DNA of 64,000 nt, taken from positions 1,612,001 through 1,676,000 of the forward strand of contig CAXXGW010000009.1 of the NCBI GenBank assembly GCA_963666755.2, written 5' to 3'. This document shows, one piece after another, positions 52,244-60,624 of this stretch. The position numbers were made by a program, and so were the translations under genes. The stretch is from CAXXOK01 sp963666755. GTDB lineage: Bacteria; Bacillota; Clostridia; Christensenellales; Aristaeellaceae. The number at the start of each line of letters is the position of its first letter. Within the stretch, counting starts at the first letter, position 1. The notes below the pieces were generated by a model. The model was not told the origin of the DNA. It did no database searches and saw only the letters and a program-made list of their open reading frames with translations.

Positions 52244-53905
52244 TCATTCCGGTGTCTGATCATCCCGCTCGGCCTGCTCTGCCGCATATTGCGTTTCCCC
52301 GCCGGACAGGTTATAAACATGGGTAAACCCTTTACCCAGCAGGATATTCTGCGCCGCGTTGCCGGTGGTGCCCTTGTTGCAGTAGGTCACGGTGGTCGCT
52401 TCCGGATCCATTGCCTCCGCCGCCGTACGCATTTCCTCCTGCGGAATGTTAACCGCGCCGGGAACATGGCGTCTGGCAAACTGTGCGGGCGTGCGGGCAT
52501 CGATCAGGGTCACGGGTTTCCCCTCGGATGCCAGACCTTGCAACGCCCCGGCCGTCATTAGCGGGCGGCCCCGGTGCAACGCGTTTTCCAGAATCATACC
52601 GGTGTAGTGTACGGGATCCTTGGTGGTCGAAAACGGAGGCGCATAGGCCAAATCCAGATGGAACAAATCCTCCGCCTTCGCGCCGAAGGTGATGGCGGTT
52701 GCCAGCACGTCGATGCGCTTGTCCACCCCATCCATACCGACGATCTGTGCCCCCAGCAGCCGGCCGGTGCGCCCGTCCGCGACTCCTTTGATCACCATAT
52801 TTCGACCGTGCAGATACGTGGGTTTGTCCGGCTTGATGTTATGGCACACCACCGGGCTAAGCCCTTCGGCGAGGGCTTCGCGCTCGGTCAGGCCCGTCTG
52901 GGCGACGGTCATGCCAAACACGCGAAAGATGCCCGTACCCAGAATGCCGCGAAAAGTCAGATCGCCGCCCGTACAGCTGTCGCCCGCGATCCGCCCGGTT
53001 TTATTGGCGGTGGAGCCCAGCGGCCGGTAAACCGGTTTGCCCGTAACCAGCTGCGTATGCTCAATGCAATCGCCACAGGCATACACATCCTCCAGATTGG
53101 TGTGCATAGCGGCATCCACGCGGATCGCACCCGTACGCCCCAGCGCGATGCCCGCGGCGGCAGCCAGCTCCGTGTTCGGTTTTACACCGGTGGCAAGCAG
53201 CACAAGCCCGGCGGGCACCGCCCCGCCGTCGGCCAGCCGCACGTCCGTTTCCGTGATTGCCTGTACGGTAACGCCCGTGCGCACGGTTACCCCGTTTTGT
53301 TGCAGATGCGCCTGCACATGTACCGCCATATCGGCATCCAAACCCGGCACTATCTGCGGCAGCTTTTCCAGCATCGTAATACGCATGCCCAGCGCCTTGA
53401 GGTTCTCCGCCATTTCCATGCCGATAAAGCCGGTGCCGACGATCACGGCCTCCGTCGTTTTTTGTGTGTTCAGAAAGGCTTTCATGCGGCGCATATCCTG
53501 AATGCTGCGCAGCGTGAACACCTGCGGCAGGTTGGTGCCGGCAATCGGCGGCACCGCCGACCGCGCGCCGGTCGCGATCACCAGCCGATCATACCGATCG
53601 GGCAGGGTTTCGCCCGTTGTCAGGTTGCGAACCGTGACCGTGTGCTGCGCGGGGTCAATGGCAAGCACTTCGTGGCGTGTGCGCACATCCACGTTATATT
53701 TGCGTTTGAAAAAGTCGGCATCGCGCGGGGTAAGCACATCCGGGCTTTCCACCACACCGCCCAGATAGTACGGGATGCCGCAGCCGGAGTAAGAGATATC
53801 GCTATCCCGTTCGTACACCACAATCTGCGCATCTTCCCGGTTGCGCCGGGCCTTTGCTGCGGCCGATGTTCCCCCGGCAACAGCGCCAATCACGATGATC
53901 CGCAT
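52244..53905 (-). CDS. CoA-disulfide reductase fused to rhodanese domain
   Basis: 553 residues. Residues 1-445 form a pyridine nucleotide-disulfide reductase: IIVIGAVAGGTSAAAKARR, redox Cys in SYSGCGIPYYLGG at the canonical place, EAVIVGTGFIGMEMAENL and EDVYACGDCIEH. Residues about 455-545 form a rhodanese domain with active-site Cys in VTYCNKGTTGNAA. Such CoADR-RHD proteins reduce CoA or glutathione persulfides/disulfides with NADH (family knowledge). AGGGAAAGCC precedes ATG 53905. It lies downstream of the ArsR, permease, ferredoxin and thioredoxin genes and probably belongs to the same thiol/metalloid-stress operon. Confidence 0.93.
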   Translation of the reverse strand: MRIIVIGAVAGGTSAAAKARRNREDAQIVVYERDSDISYSGCGIPYYLGGVVESPDVLTPRDADFFKRKYNVDVRTRHEVLAIDPAQHTVTVRNLTTGETLPDRYDRLVIATGARSAVPPIAGTNLPQVFTLRSIQDMRRMKAFLNTQKTTEAVIVGTGFIGMEMAENLKALGMRITMLEKLPQIVPGLDADMAVHVQAHLQQNGVTVRTGVTVQAITETDVRLADGGAVPAGLVLLATGVKPNTELAAAAGIALGRTGAIRVDAAMHTNLEDVYACGDCIEHTQLVTGKPVYRPLGSTANKTGRIAGDSCTGGDLTFRGILGTGIFRVFGMTVAQTGLTEREALAEGLSPVVCHNIKPDKPTYLHGRNMVIKGVADGRTGRLLGAQIVGMDGVDKRIDVLATAITFGAKAEDLFHLDLAYAPPFSTTKDPVHYTGMILENALHRGRPLMTAGALQGLASEGKPVTLIDARTPAQFARRHVPGAVNIPQEEMRTAAEAMDPEATTVTYCNKGTTGNAAQNILLGKGFTHVYNLSGGETQYAAEQAERDDQTPE

Positions 53906-54034
53906 GGCTTTCCCTCCTGCCCTGAACCCGTATAGGGTCGCTGTCTGGCTTAGCTTATCCTGTCATGGTTACGCGGTTGTTCGGGCTGCCCTGCGCCCTC
54001 CGAATGGAGATGGAAACGCGCGCTGTATGGCAAC

Positions 54035-54067
54035 AGCCCGGCACAGCCATTGCGGCTCCGCCGGGCT
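54035..54067 (-). terminator. Hairpin between thioredoxin and CoA-disulfide reductase genes
   Basis: AGCCCGGC (54035-54042) pairs with GCCGGGCT (54060-54067). No U-tract follows, so an attenuator or stability role is more likely than full termination. It lies in a 240-bp gap. Confidence 0.45.
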
Positions 54068-54145
54068 GCCGCTTACGCCACCGCCTGCAGGAATACCCCT
54101 GTATGCCATATGGGCTACCCTCCGACGGGTGTTCCCGCGTCCGGG

Positions 54146-54487
54146 TTACCCCCGCACCTTCTGCAGCAAAGCCACAACTTCGTCCTTGGTGAGCACCCTG
54201 CCGAAGGACACCACCTTGCCGTCCACCATCAGCGCCGGGGTGGACATCACCCCATACGCGGCAATCTGCGCAAAATCCGTGACATGTTCGACTGTGGCAT
54301 CCATGCCGAGCTGCTCCAGCGCGGCTTTGGCGGATGCTTCCAACTGGTTGCATTTGGCGCAGCCGCTGCCCAGCACCTTGACCGACGCGCCTTCCGACGC
54401 GGGCGGCACTTCTTTGGCAAGATCGCCGCAGTGACCACAGCAGCAACCCTTCTGTTCCTTGGTTTCCTTTTTACCGAAAAGACCCAT
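54146..54487 (-). CDS. Small thioredoxin-fold protein with Cys-rich N-terminus
   Basis: 113 residues. A CCCGHC cluster (Cys15, 16, 17 and 20) precedes a short thioredoxin fold with redox pair Cys43/Cys46 in VLGSGCAKCNQLEAS and the cis-Pro region VMSTPALMVDGKVV. This is the MTH895-type redox-disulfide family usually found beside DUF318 permeases. It probably transfers electrons to, or shuttles metalloid/thiol to, the permease system. ATG 54487 follows AAGGAGCAGGGAAC. Confidence 0.9.
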   Translation of the reverse strand: MGLFGKKETKEQKGCCCGHCGDLAKEVPPASEGASVKVLGSGCAKCNQLEASAKAALEQLGMDATVEHVTDFAQIAAYGVMSTPALMVDGKVVSFGRVLTKDEVVALLQKVRG

Positions 54488-54605
54488 GTTCCCTGCTCCT
54501 TCCAAATGAACCCTGTTCAGGTTCCTGTGCATTATTTGTATATCGCCCCCGCGCGAGAGCGCGCTGCGCGTTTTCCTGCTTTCCCTTACGCGTCCGCTGC
54601 GATGT

Positions 54606-54911
54606 TTAACAATTGCAGCAACCGCTCTTACCGGCTGCGTCACCGCCGCAGCCGCAGCCGCAACCGGCCTCCGTCTCCACGGCGCGTCCATGCGGCGGCT
54701 TCCAACCCGTCTGATCCCCCACATAGGTAATCGCGCCGGAGGGGCACAGGTTGCCGCAGCCATGGCAATGATCGATGCAAGCCTCGGGGTTGCGCACCAC
54801 GGGCGTGGGGGCCTTGTCCTCGTCGTACACGCCATGGGTGCATTTGCTGTTGCAGCGGCCGCATTCGCCACAGAGGGAGTAGTCAATGACAGGATACCAC
54901 ATTTTTGCCAT
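54606..54911 (-). CDS. Ferredoxin-like 4Fe-4S protein with Cys-rich C-terminal tail
   Basis: 101 residues. The first cluster motif is CGECGRCNSKC (Cys14, 17, 20 and 24). The second is CIDHCHGCGNLCP (Cys45, 49, 52 and 56), with one more residue between its first two Cys than the classical spacing. The last 20 residues hold a further dense Cys run (GCGCGCGG and SGCCNC) like a small metal-binding tail. It lies 11 bp after the permease gene and upstream of the thioredoxin gene. An electron carrier or metal-handling role in the ArsR-controlled operon is likely. Confidence 0.88.
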   Translation of the reverse strand: MAKMWYPVIDYSLCGECGRCNSKCTHGVYDEDKAPTPVVRNPEACIDHCHGCGNLCPSGAITYVGDQTGWKPPHGRAVETEAGCGCGCGGDAAGKSGCCNC

Positions 54912-54922
54912 AACAGAACCTC

Positions 54923-55936
54923 CTACAGAAGATAGGGTGCCAGAAAGTTAAACAGATACCCAACCAGAATGATCCCCACGGTGCAGATGGCAATGAACAG
55001 CGCCAGCAGCTTGGGTTTGACCGCCTTGCGCAGCATGATCATCGACGGCAGGGAAAGCGTTGTAACCGCCATCATAAAGGCGAGGATGGTTCCCAGCAGC
55101 GCCCCCTTGCCCAGCAGCGCCTCCGCAATGGGCACGGTGCCGAAGATATCCGCATACATCGGGATGCCGATCAGGGTCGCCAGCACCACCCCGAAGGGGT
55201 TATGGCTGCCCAGCGCGGCTTCGACCCACGTTTCGGGAATCCAGTTATGGATGACCGCGCCGATGCCCACCCCGGCCAGGATGTAGGGAAATACCTTGCG
55301 GAAGGTCGCCAGCATTTGCTCCCTGGCATAGAGGATGCGATCCCGCCGTTTCAGTTCGGGCGCGGAAATATCCACGCCACCGGCAGTTTTAATGAAGCTT
55401 TCCACATAGCGATCCATTTTGAGCTTTTCGATGATCGTGCCCCCGACCACCGCGACAATCAGCCCGACAATCACGTAAAGGATAGCGACGTTCGCGCCAA
55501 AGATGCTCATCAGCAGCAGCAGCGACCCTAAATCCACCATCGGGGAGGAGATCAGGAAGGAAAACGTTACCCCGACCGGCAGGCCCGCGGAGGTGAAGCC
55601 GATGAAAAGCGGGATGGACGAGCAGGAGCAGAAGGGCGTTACCGTACCCAGCAGCGCCGCAATGATGTTGGCCCCAAGGCCATGAAAACGGCCGAGTATC
55701 TTCTTGCTGCGTTCCGGCGGAAAGTAGCTCTGGATGTAGCTGATCAGAAAAATCAGGAAGCAGAGCAGGATGGTGATCTTAACCACATCATACACAAAAA
55801 ACTGGAGGCTCCCCACCCAACGGTTGGCGGGGTCCAGCCCCAGCGCCGTGAGGAGGTTTGCGAGTAGCGTGTTCAGCCACTTCATCCCCAAAACCTGGTT
55901 CTGAAAAAAGTCCCAGATGTCTTTCACCGTTTGCAT
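54923..55936 (-). CDS. DUF318/ArsP-like membrane permease
   Basis: 337 residues with about 8 membrane segments. Signature stretches are LLGTVTPFCSCSSIPLFIGF with the conserved CSC motif and GLPVGVTFSFLISSPMVDLGSL, and the second repeat GIPMYADIFGTVPIAEALLGKGALLGT. Family members export trivalent organoarsenicals or other thiol-reactive species (known for ArsP). It is the second gene of the ArsR operon. The substrate is not certain. Confidence 0.92.
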   Translation of the reverse strand: MQTVKDIWDFFQNQVLGMKWLNTLLANLLTALGLDPANRWVGSLQFFVYDVVKITILLCFLIFLISYIQSYFPPERSKKILGRFHGLGANIIAALLGTVTPFCSCSSIPLFIGFTSAGLPVGVTFSFLISSPMVDLGSLLLLMSIFGANVAILYVIVGLIVAVVGGTIIEKLKMDRYVESFIKTAGGVDISAPELKRRDRILYAREQMLATFRKVFPYILAGVGIGAVIHNWIPETWVEAALGSHNPFGVVLATLIGIPMYADIFGTVPIAEALLGKGALLGTILAFMMAVTTLSLPSMIMLRKAVKPKLLALFIAICTVGIILVGYLFNFLAPYLL

Positions 55937-55981
55937 GCGTCCAAACCCTCGTTTCTATGATTTCCATTCCGGCGCTTTGTT

Positions 55982-56299
55982 TCAGGCGCGCGTACAGGCA
56001 CAGTCCGCTTCGGTCTGGCCGTGCAGGGCGGTCAGCTCTCGCAGGAGCTGTTGCGCCTGCTCACTGCCACGCTCGCTGATGTGGTAATGCGTCCACTTTC
56101 CCATGCAGGTGCTTTCCACCACGCCGGATTCCACCAGGATTTTCATGTGGTAGGACAGCGCGGATTGCTTGATGCCAAGTTTTTCAACCAGCACACAGGC
56201 GCACAGATCGCCGTCCTGCAGCAGTTCCAAAATCCGCAGGCGGTTTTCATCGCAAAACGCGCGGAAAACCCGTGCGTTGTCCTGATAGGCGGAAGTCAT
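55982..56299 (-). CDS. ArsR/SmtB-family metalloid-responsive repressor
   Basis: A 105-residue winged helix protein: VFRAFCDENRLRILELLQDGDLCACVLVEKLGIKQSALSYHMKILVESGVV is the usual core, here with Cys33 and Cys35 in DLCACVL, matching the arsenic-sensing CxC type. A further Cys pair, CAC, ends the protein. It is the first gene of the operon, directly behind a promoter overlapped by palindromes. It would release DNA on binding a thiophilic metalloid such as As(III) (family knowledge). Confidence 0.94.
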   Translation of the reverse strand: MTSAYQDNARVFRAFCDENRLRILELLQDGDLCACVLVEKLGIKQSALSYHMKILVESGVVESTCMGKWTHYHISERGSEQAQQLLRELTALHGQTEADCACTRA

Positions 56300-56312
56300 A
56301 TACTCACCTCAA

Positions 56313-56328
56313 ATCAAAATTATTTGAT
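56313..56328. promoter_or_regulatory. Inverted repeat in the arsR leader
   Basis: ATCAAA-ATTA-TTTGAT, a perfect palindrome between the -10 element and the arsR start. A possible second repressor site. Confidence 0.5.
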
Positions 56329-56336
56329 GCTTGATG

Positions 56337-56365
56337 AGTATAAATCTCATATTGATAAATGTCAA
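56337..56365 (-). promoter_or_regulatory. Promoter of the arsR operon
   Basis: On the minus strand: -35 TTGACA (56360-56365), a 17-bp spacer, -10 TATACT (56337-56342). A near-consensus promoter, as expected for a repressed operon. Confidence 0.9.
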
Positions 56366-56369
56366 TATG
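56348..56369. promoter_or_regulatory. ArsR operator
   Basis: CATATTGA-TAAATG-TCAATATG, a perfect 8-bp inverted repeat covering the -35 hexamer. The form and position match ArsR/SmtB operators. Confidence 0.75.
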
Positions 56370-56607
56370 ATAAATGAAAAAAGAGAAGAAAATATCTCGT
56401 TGTATTCAGGCGAAGTCCTTTGGCCCCCCGGTACAGGCCTCCGTAGCACAGGGCGAATGCCCCCGCCTTCGAACCAGACAGACCAAAGCGCCCTGAAACA
56501 GATGCTTCAAGGCGCTTAATCGTTCCCTTGGATTCGCTACAGCGTAAACCGTCAAAGAACCGCCGCCGGAACACCGGCGCTCGCTTGGTTATCCTTAAGC
56601 GTTGGAA

Positions 56608-57600
56608 TCATTCGTTGTCCGTTCCGTGATTCGACTGAAGCGTTCCCTCAACCTCCGCCATCAAGGCCCGCACACGTGTAAGCCAGCGCTCCGTTTCCAC
56701 ATCCGACAGCCGATGCGCCCAGTTAACGCGCTCCTCGTCCCGCGCGCCGGAACCGCGGCTTTCAACCTCCGCGAAAAACGCTTTCTCCTCCGAACCAGCG
56801 CCCGGCCATGCGGCCCACCCCTGCGGGTGGATATGCGGATCCAGCGCACACCGCCACAGCACGGCGCGCCCCTCCTCCCGCCAAGGCCTGCCCAGATAAA
56901 CGGTGCCCGCCGCACATGGGCCGGTAAAGGCGCAATCCAGAAACGAAAAGCCCAACCCCTCCGCCAAGCCGGACGGCGCGGTCACAAAGCCGTTAACCGT
57001 CTGACCCCGATCCAGCGAAACCAGCGTACAACGGTCAAACACCGCGTCCGCACCGCCGAAAATAAAATCCACATCCCCCACGATGCGGCACTGGCGGTAC
57101 AACTGGCGGGTGGACAACCGCGGGTTCAGCGCACGCGGGCCGTAAAAGCCGCGCGGCAGCCGCTCCCGCTCAGGCAGCGGCGCGCAAAACAGCGTATCCT
57201 GTTTGGAGACGAGCGCCACATTATACATGAACACCCGCGCCGCATCCGCGTAAACCGCAATCGCCTGCCCGTGCGTTTCACCGTCGCCCGCTGTGTTGGC
57301 GATGGTCATATCCCGCACTTCGATCCGTTCGCCGCCCAAAAACGCCGTATAGCTGCGGAAGGTTCCCGTCGGCGTACCGTCCGGGTGTGGGTGCAATGCC
57401 CCATCCGCCCAGCGCAGAACCGTACTGTCCATTCCGCTGCCAAGGATGCGGAGATTCCGCTTTTCCACAAACAGCTTCTCCACAAATTCCCCTGCGCCAA
57501 CCTGGATGGTTGCGGGTTCTTCATACGGGATGCTCTGCACCGCCTCGGTGAGGGTGCGGTAATCCCCTGTGCCGTCCTTGCGGACTGTTCTCAGCAGCAC
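56608..57600 (-). CDS. Pectin methylesterase, carbohydrate esterase family 8
   Basis: 330 residues, no signal peptide, so cytoplasmic. Right-handed beta-helix motifs of CE8: QAIAVYADAARVFMYNVALVSKQDTL with the oxyanion Gln, VGDVDFIFGGADAVF with a catalytic Asp, and YLGRPWREEGRAV. It removes methyl groups from galacturonate oligomers. It starts with GTG 57600, and AGGGGG lies upstream. It is third in the leftward pectin operon after GH28 and GH105, with a 178-bp gap in which I see nothing definite. Confidence 0.92.
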   Translation of the reverse strand: MLLRTVRKDGTGDYRTLTEAVQSIPYEEPATIQVGAGEFVEKLFVEKRNLRILGSGMDSTVLRWADGALHPHPDGTPTGTFRSYTAFLGGERIEVRDMTIANTAGDGETHGQAIAVYADAARVFMYNVALVSKQDTLFCAPLPERERLPRGFYGPRALNPRLSTRQLYRQCRIVGDVDFIFGGADAVFDRCTLVSLDRGQTVNGFVTAPSGLAEGLGFSFLDCAFTGPCAAGTVYLGRPWREEGRAVLWRCALDPHIHPQGWAAWPGAGSEEKAFFAEVESRGSGARDEERVNWAHRLSDVETERWLTRVRALMAEVEGTLQSNHGTDNE

Positions 57601-57778
57601 GGCGCTTTCCCCCTAAAAAACAATCAGCACGAGTAAACCCGATCAGCGCTTCTTCCCCGAACGCACTCCCCCATGGGATGCCGGTTCGCATGCGTTAAAC
57701 CCGACATGCATCACACCCTATCGGGGTATGGTTGCGCGGTGCGGTTTCCCAGATCTCTATGATTTTCCGGCCCTCACA

Positions 57779-58918
57779 TCAGAGGCGTAAAAGCTCCGCC
57801 GTTGCCAGCAGCATCGGCGCCAGCCCCTTGGCCTCGTTGCGCACTACCGGCTCGCCATAATAATAGGCGTGCGTACCGTCCCGCTGCGCCGCGCCGCCCA
57901 ATCCGGCCACCAGACAGATGCCGCCCAGATTGATATTCCCATCCGGCTCCACCATCAGGGATCGATCCGCCGTTCCCTGAAAGGCGCGCACGCCCAGCGC
58001 CCGGTAACGCTCCGGCAAAAATCCAAGGCGCACCGCTTTCAGCAACCCGTAGGCAAGGATTGCGCTGCCGCTGGTTTCCAGATAATTACCCGGCTCGCCC
58101 GGCGCATCCACCACCTGCCAGAACATGCCGTCGGCATCCTGCCAGGGCGCCAGCGCATCCGTCAGCTCCCGCAGCATGCTTTGCAGGGTACGGTACTCGT
58201 AATACAGTTCTTCGCTCATGCAGGCGAGGCAATCCACCAGCGCAAGGTACAGCCACCCCATGGCCCGCAGCCAAAAGCTCCGGCTCAGGCCGGTTTGCGG
58301 GTCGGCCCAAGGCATGGCCCGGCTTTCGTCATAACCATGAAAATACAAGCCGGTTCTCGGGTCGCACATGTGCCGCCGGACGTTTTTAAACTGCAGGAAC
58401 ACGTCCCCACAGCCGCGCATGCCGTGGTAACGCGTTTCATACCCCATATAAAAGGGCTGCGCCATGTACAGCCCGTCCAGCCACACCTGATTCGGGTAGA
58501 TTTTCTTGTGCCAGAAGCTTCCTTCCCGCGTACGCGGCGCGCTTTGCAGCTGGCGGTAGAGCGTATCCATCGCCAGCCGGTACTTCGGTTTGCCCGTAAG
58601 CGCATAGAGCGGAAACAGCGACGTACCCATGTGGATATTGTCCAGATTCTGCTCCGCTGCATCGTAGGTGCGGATGCTCCCCTCTTCCTGCACAAACCAG
58701 CCGACAAAAGCATCCACAAAACGGAGATACTCCTCCTTGCCGGTCGCCTCCCGCAACGCAAGCATCGCCTGCATCATGCAGCCATCGATATAATTCCAGC
58801 GGTTCGGCTGCCCGCTGCGCAGGTTCTCCTGATTCCAGAGCGGATGCTCGGCCGTGCTGCCCTGCATCAGCCGATCCAGCTGCGCAAGCAGGGCGGCGCA
58901 GGCTTCACTCTGCGTCAT
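57779..58918 (-). CDS. Unsaturated rhamnogalacturonyl/galacturonyl hydrolase, GH105
   Basis: 379 residues with the (alpha/alpha)6 fold of YteR/YesR proteins. PNRWNYIDGCMMQAML, NLDNIHMGTSLFPLY, QVWLDGLYMAQPFYMGY with the catalytic Asp, and SRSFWLRAMGWLYLALVD are family signatures. It has no signal peptide. It acts on unsaturated galacturonides released by pectate or rhamnogalacturonan lyases. GGGGAGGG precedes ATG 58918, which overlaps the end of the GH28 gene by 14 bp. Confidence 0.93.
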   Translation of the reverse strand: MTQSEACAALLAQLDRLMQGSTAEHPLWNQENLRSGQPNRWNYIDGCMMQAMLALREATGKEEYLRFVDAFVGWFVQEEGSIRTYDAAEQNLDNIHMGTSLFPLYALTGKPKYRLAMDTLYRQLQSAPRTREGSFWHKKIYPNQVWLDGLYMAQPFYMGYETRYHGMRGCGDVFLQFKNVRRHMCDPRTGLYFHGYDESRAMPWADPQTGLSRSFWLRAMGWLYLALVDCLACMSEELYYEYRTLQSMLRELTDALAPWQDADGMFWQVVDAPGEPGNYLETSGSAILAYGLLKAVRLGFLPERYRALGVRAFQGTADRSLMVEPDGNINLGGICLVAGLGGAAQRDGTHAYYYGEPVVRNEAKGLAPMLLATAELLRL

Positions 58919-60482
58919 AGCGGCAGCCCTCCCCGGTCACGCGGGCAACCTGATTGAGCAACGGTTCCCCCTGCGCCGCGCCGTGCACCGTAACCCGTTC
59001 CAGATGCAGGTGCTCCACATTCTCCGCAAACAATCCCAGGCGGCATACAGGCTCAAGTCCATCCATCATAACCGGAACGGAGGGTTGCGCGTCGGCCGCA
59101 AAGGCAATCTCCACATCCGTGAGGGAGATTTCACGAATGGGCATCTCCCGCAGGCCAAAAAAGTACCCTCCGGCTGCTTCCGCCCCCGTACAGACAGCAT
59201 CCCGCACCCGCAACGTACCGATTTCGGGGGTGACATCCGGTTCTACCGGGCGGGCTTCCCGGTTCTGCACAAAATCGCTGTGTCCGTCTGGATCGCAGCA
59301 GTAGAACATGTTAATTGTAAACGGGACGGGCACCCCTTCCATGCGCACGTGTTCCATGACCACCCCGTCCATCACGGAACGCTGCCCCCGCCCGCGCCTG
59401 GTTTTCACGCGCAGGCCCCTGTCCGTGCCCCGGAACAGGCAGCGGCTGATGTGCACATCGTACACCCCGCTTGCGATTTCGCTGCCGATCACCACGCCGC
59501 CATGCCCGCGGCTGAGCAGGCAGTTGCGGATTTCCACCCCGCGCGTGGGCGCATAGTGGTGCAGGCTCTGGTACAGCTTGCCGCTCTTGATGGCGATGCA
59601 ATCGTCCCCCGTGGAAAGGTGGCACCCTAAAATGGCCACACTCTCGCTGGATTCCGGGTCTACCCCGTCGGTGTTGGGCGATTCGGCATGGTTCTGGATG
59701 GTCAGGTTTACAAACTGCAATCGCTTGGAATAGTACGGATGTACCGTCCAGGCGTAGGCGTTTTTCAGGGTAACGCCCTGCACGCGGATGTCTGTGCAGC
59801 GGTTGAGGAACAGCATCCGCGGCCGCCACGCGCCGCGGCGCACCTTGGCGTCGATCCACCAATCCCCGTTCTGAGCGTTGGCATCCAGCGTACCGGGGCC
59901 GATAATGTCCACATGCTGCACCTCGATTCCCGTCAGCAGCGACGCGTAACTATCCAGCGGATTTCCTTCCCAGGTTGCCAGATTTACCTCGCCCCTCTCG
60001 TCGGTGGTGGGGGTCATCCCCGGCAGAATCGGATAGGCGGCACGCTCCGGCTCGCCCAGCAAGGTCGCGCCCTCGTCCAGCCAAAGGGTAATGTCGCTTT
60101 TTAAAAACAGCGGCCCTGTCCGGTAAACCCCACGGGGCACACGCACCGTACCCGCTTTCGGGCAAGCCAGAATCGCGCTTTGCAGCATGGCCGTATCCAG
60201 ATGGCTTCCATCGCCGCAGGCGCCAAACCGGCGCACGTCCAGCAACACGCTTTCCGCCGGGGTGGTAAAAGTGTGCGCCGCCGAATCCGCGCCGCGCCGT
60301 ACCTGCAGGATGTAATCCGACGCTGGTAGCAGGCCGAACACGGTGGCGATGTTGTGGTTCTCCTGCCGTACAAACTCGCCGTTTAAATACAGGGCATACG
60401 GCGCGTCGGCAAAATAACACCCGCCGTCGTCCAGTTCCAGCGTTACGCTCCGATTGCAGACCGTAAGCAGGGTAAAATCCAT
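58905..60482 (-). CDS. Polygalacturonase-type glycoside hydrolase, GH28
   Basis: About 525 residues. An N-terminal domain of about 90 residues leads into the GH28 beta-helix: VRRFGACGDGSHLDTAMLQ, the catalytic motifs NTDGVDPESS and STGDDCIAIKSG, RGHGGVVIGSE and RGLRVKTRRGRG. No signal peptide, so exo-action on imported oligogalacturonides is likely. ATG 60482 (MDFTLLTVC) is preferred since GGATGGAG is 6 nt upstream. ATG 60494 has AAAGG directly adjacent, too close. First gene of the leftward pectin operon, divergent from the AraC regulator. Confidence 0.94.
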   Translation of the reverse strand: MDFTLLTVCNRSVTLELDDGGCYFADAPYALYLNGEFVRQENHNIATVFGLLPASDYILQVRRGADSAAHTFTTPAESVLLDVRRFGACGDGSHLDTAMLQSAILACPKAGTVRVPRGVYRTGPLFLKSDITLWLDEGATLLGEPERAAYPILPGMTPTTDERGEVNLATWEGNPLDSYASLLTGIEVQHVDIIGPGTLDANAQNGDWWIDAKVRRGAWRPRMLFLNRCTDIRVQGVTLKNAYAWTVHPYYSKRLQFVNLTIQNHAESPNTDGVDPESSESVAILGCHLSTGDDCIAIKSGKLYQSLHHYAPTRGVEIRNCLLSRGHGGVVIGSEIASGVYDVHISRCLFRGTDRGLRVKTRRGRGQRSVMDGVVMEHVRMEGVPVPFTINMFYCCDPDGHSDFVQNREARPVEPDVTPEIGTLRVRDAVCTGAEAAGGYFFGLREMPIREISLTDVEIAFAADAQPSVPVMMDGLEPVCRLGLFAENVEHLHLERVTVHGAAQGEPLLNQVARVTGEGCRYDAE

Positions 60483-60559
60483 GCGTTTCTCCATCCTTTA
60501 TTACGGGTGTCGCAGCCACGGATGTCGGGTTACACTGATCGTCCCGGGCGCGGCGGGGC

Positions 60560-60588
60560 TTGTACAAACCCGCGCCAAGGCGTATCAT
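60560..60588 (+). promoter_or_regulatory. Probable promoter of the AraC regulator
   Basis: -35 TTGTAC (60560-60565), a 17-bp spacer, -10 TATCAT (60583-60588), 36 bp before ATG 60625. The TTGTACAA palindrome overlapping the -35 may be a regulator contact. Confidence 0.5.
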
Positions 60589-60624
60589 AAACCCGACGGA
60601 ACACCGGAAAGGGGGCTGCGCCGA

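Noticed and set aside
52574..53935. Plus-strand open frame opposite the CoA-disulfide reductase gene
   Set aside because: Arg/His-rich shadow translation, and the minus-strand gene has all domain motifs.
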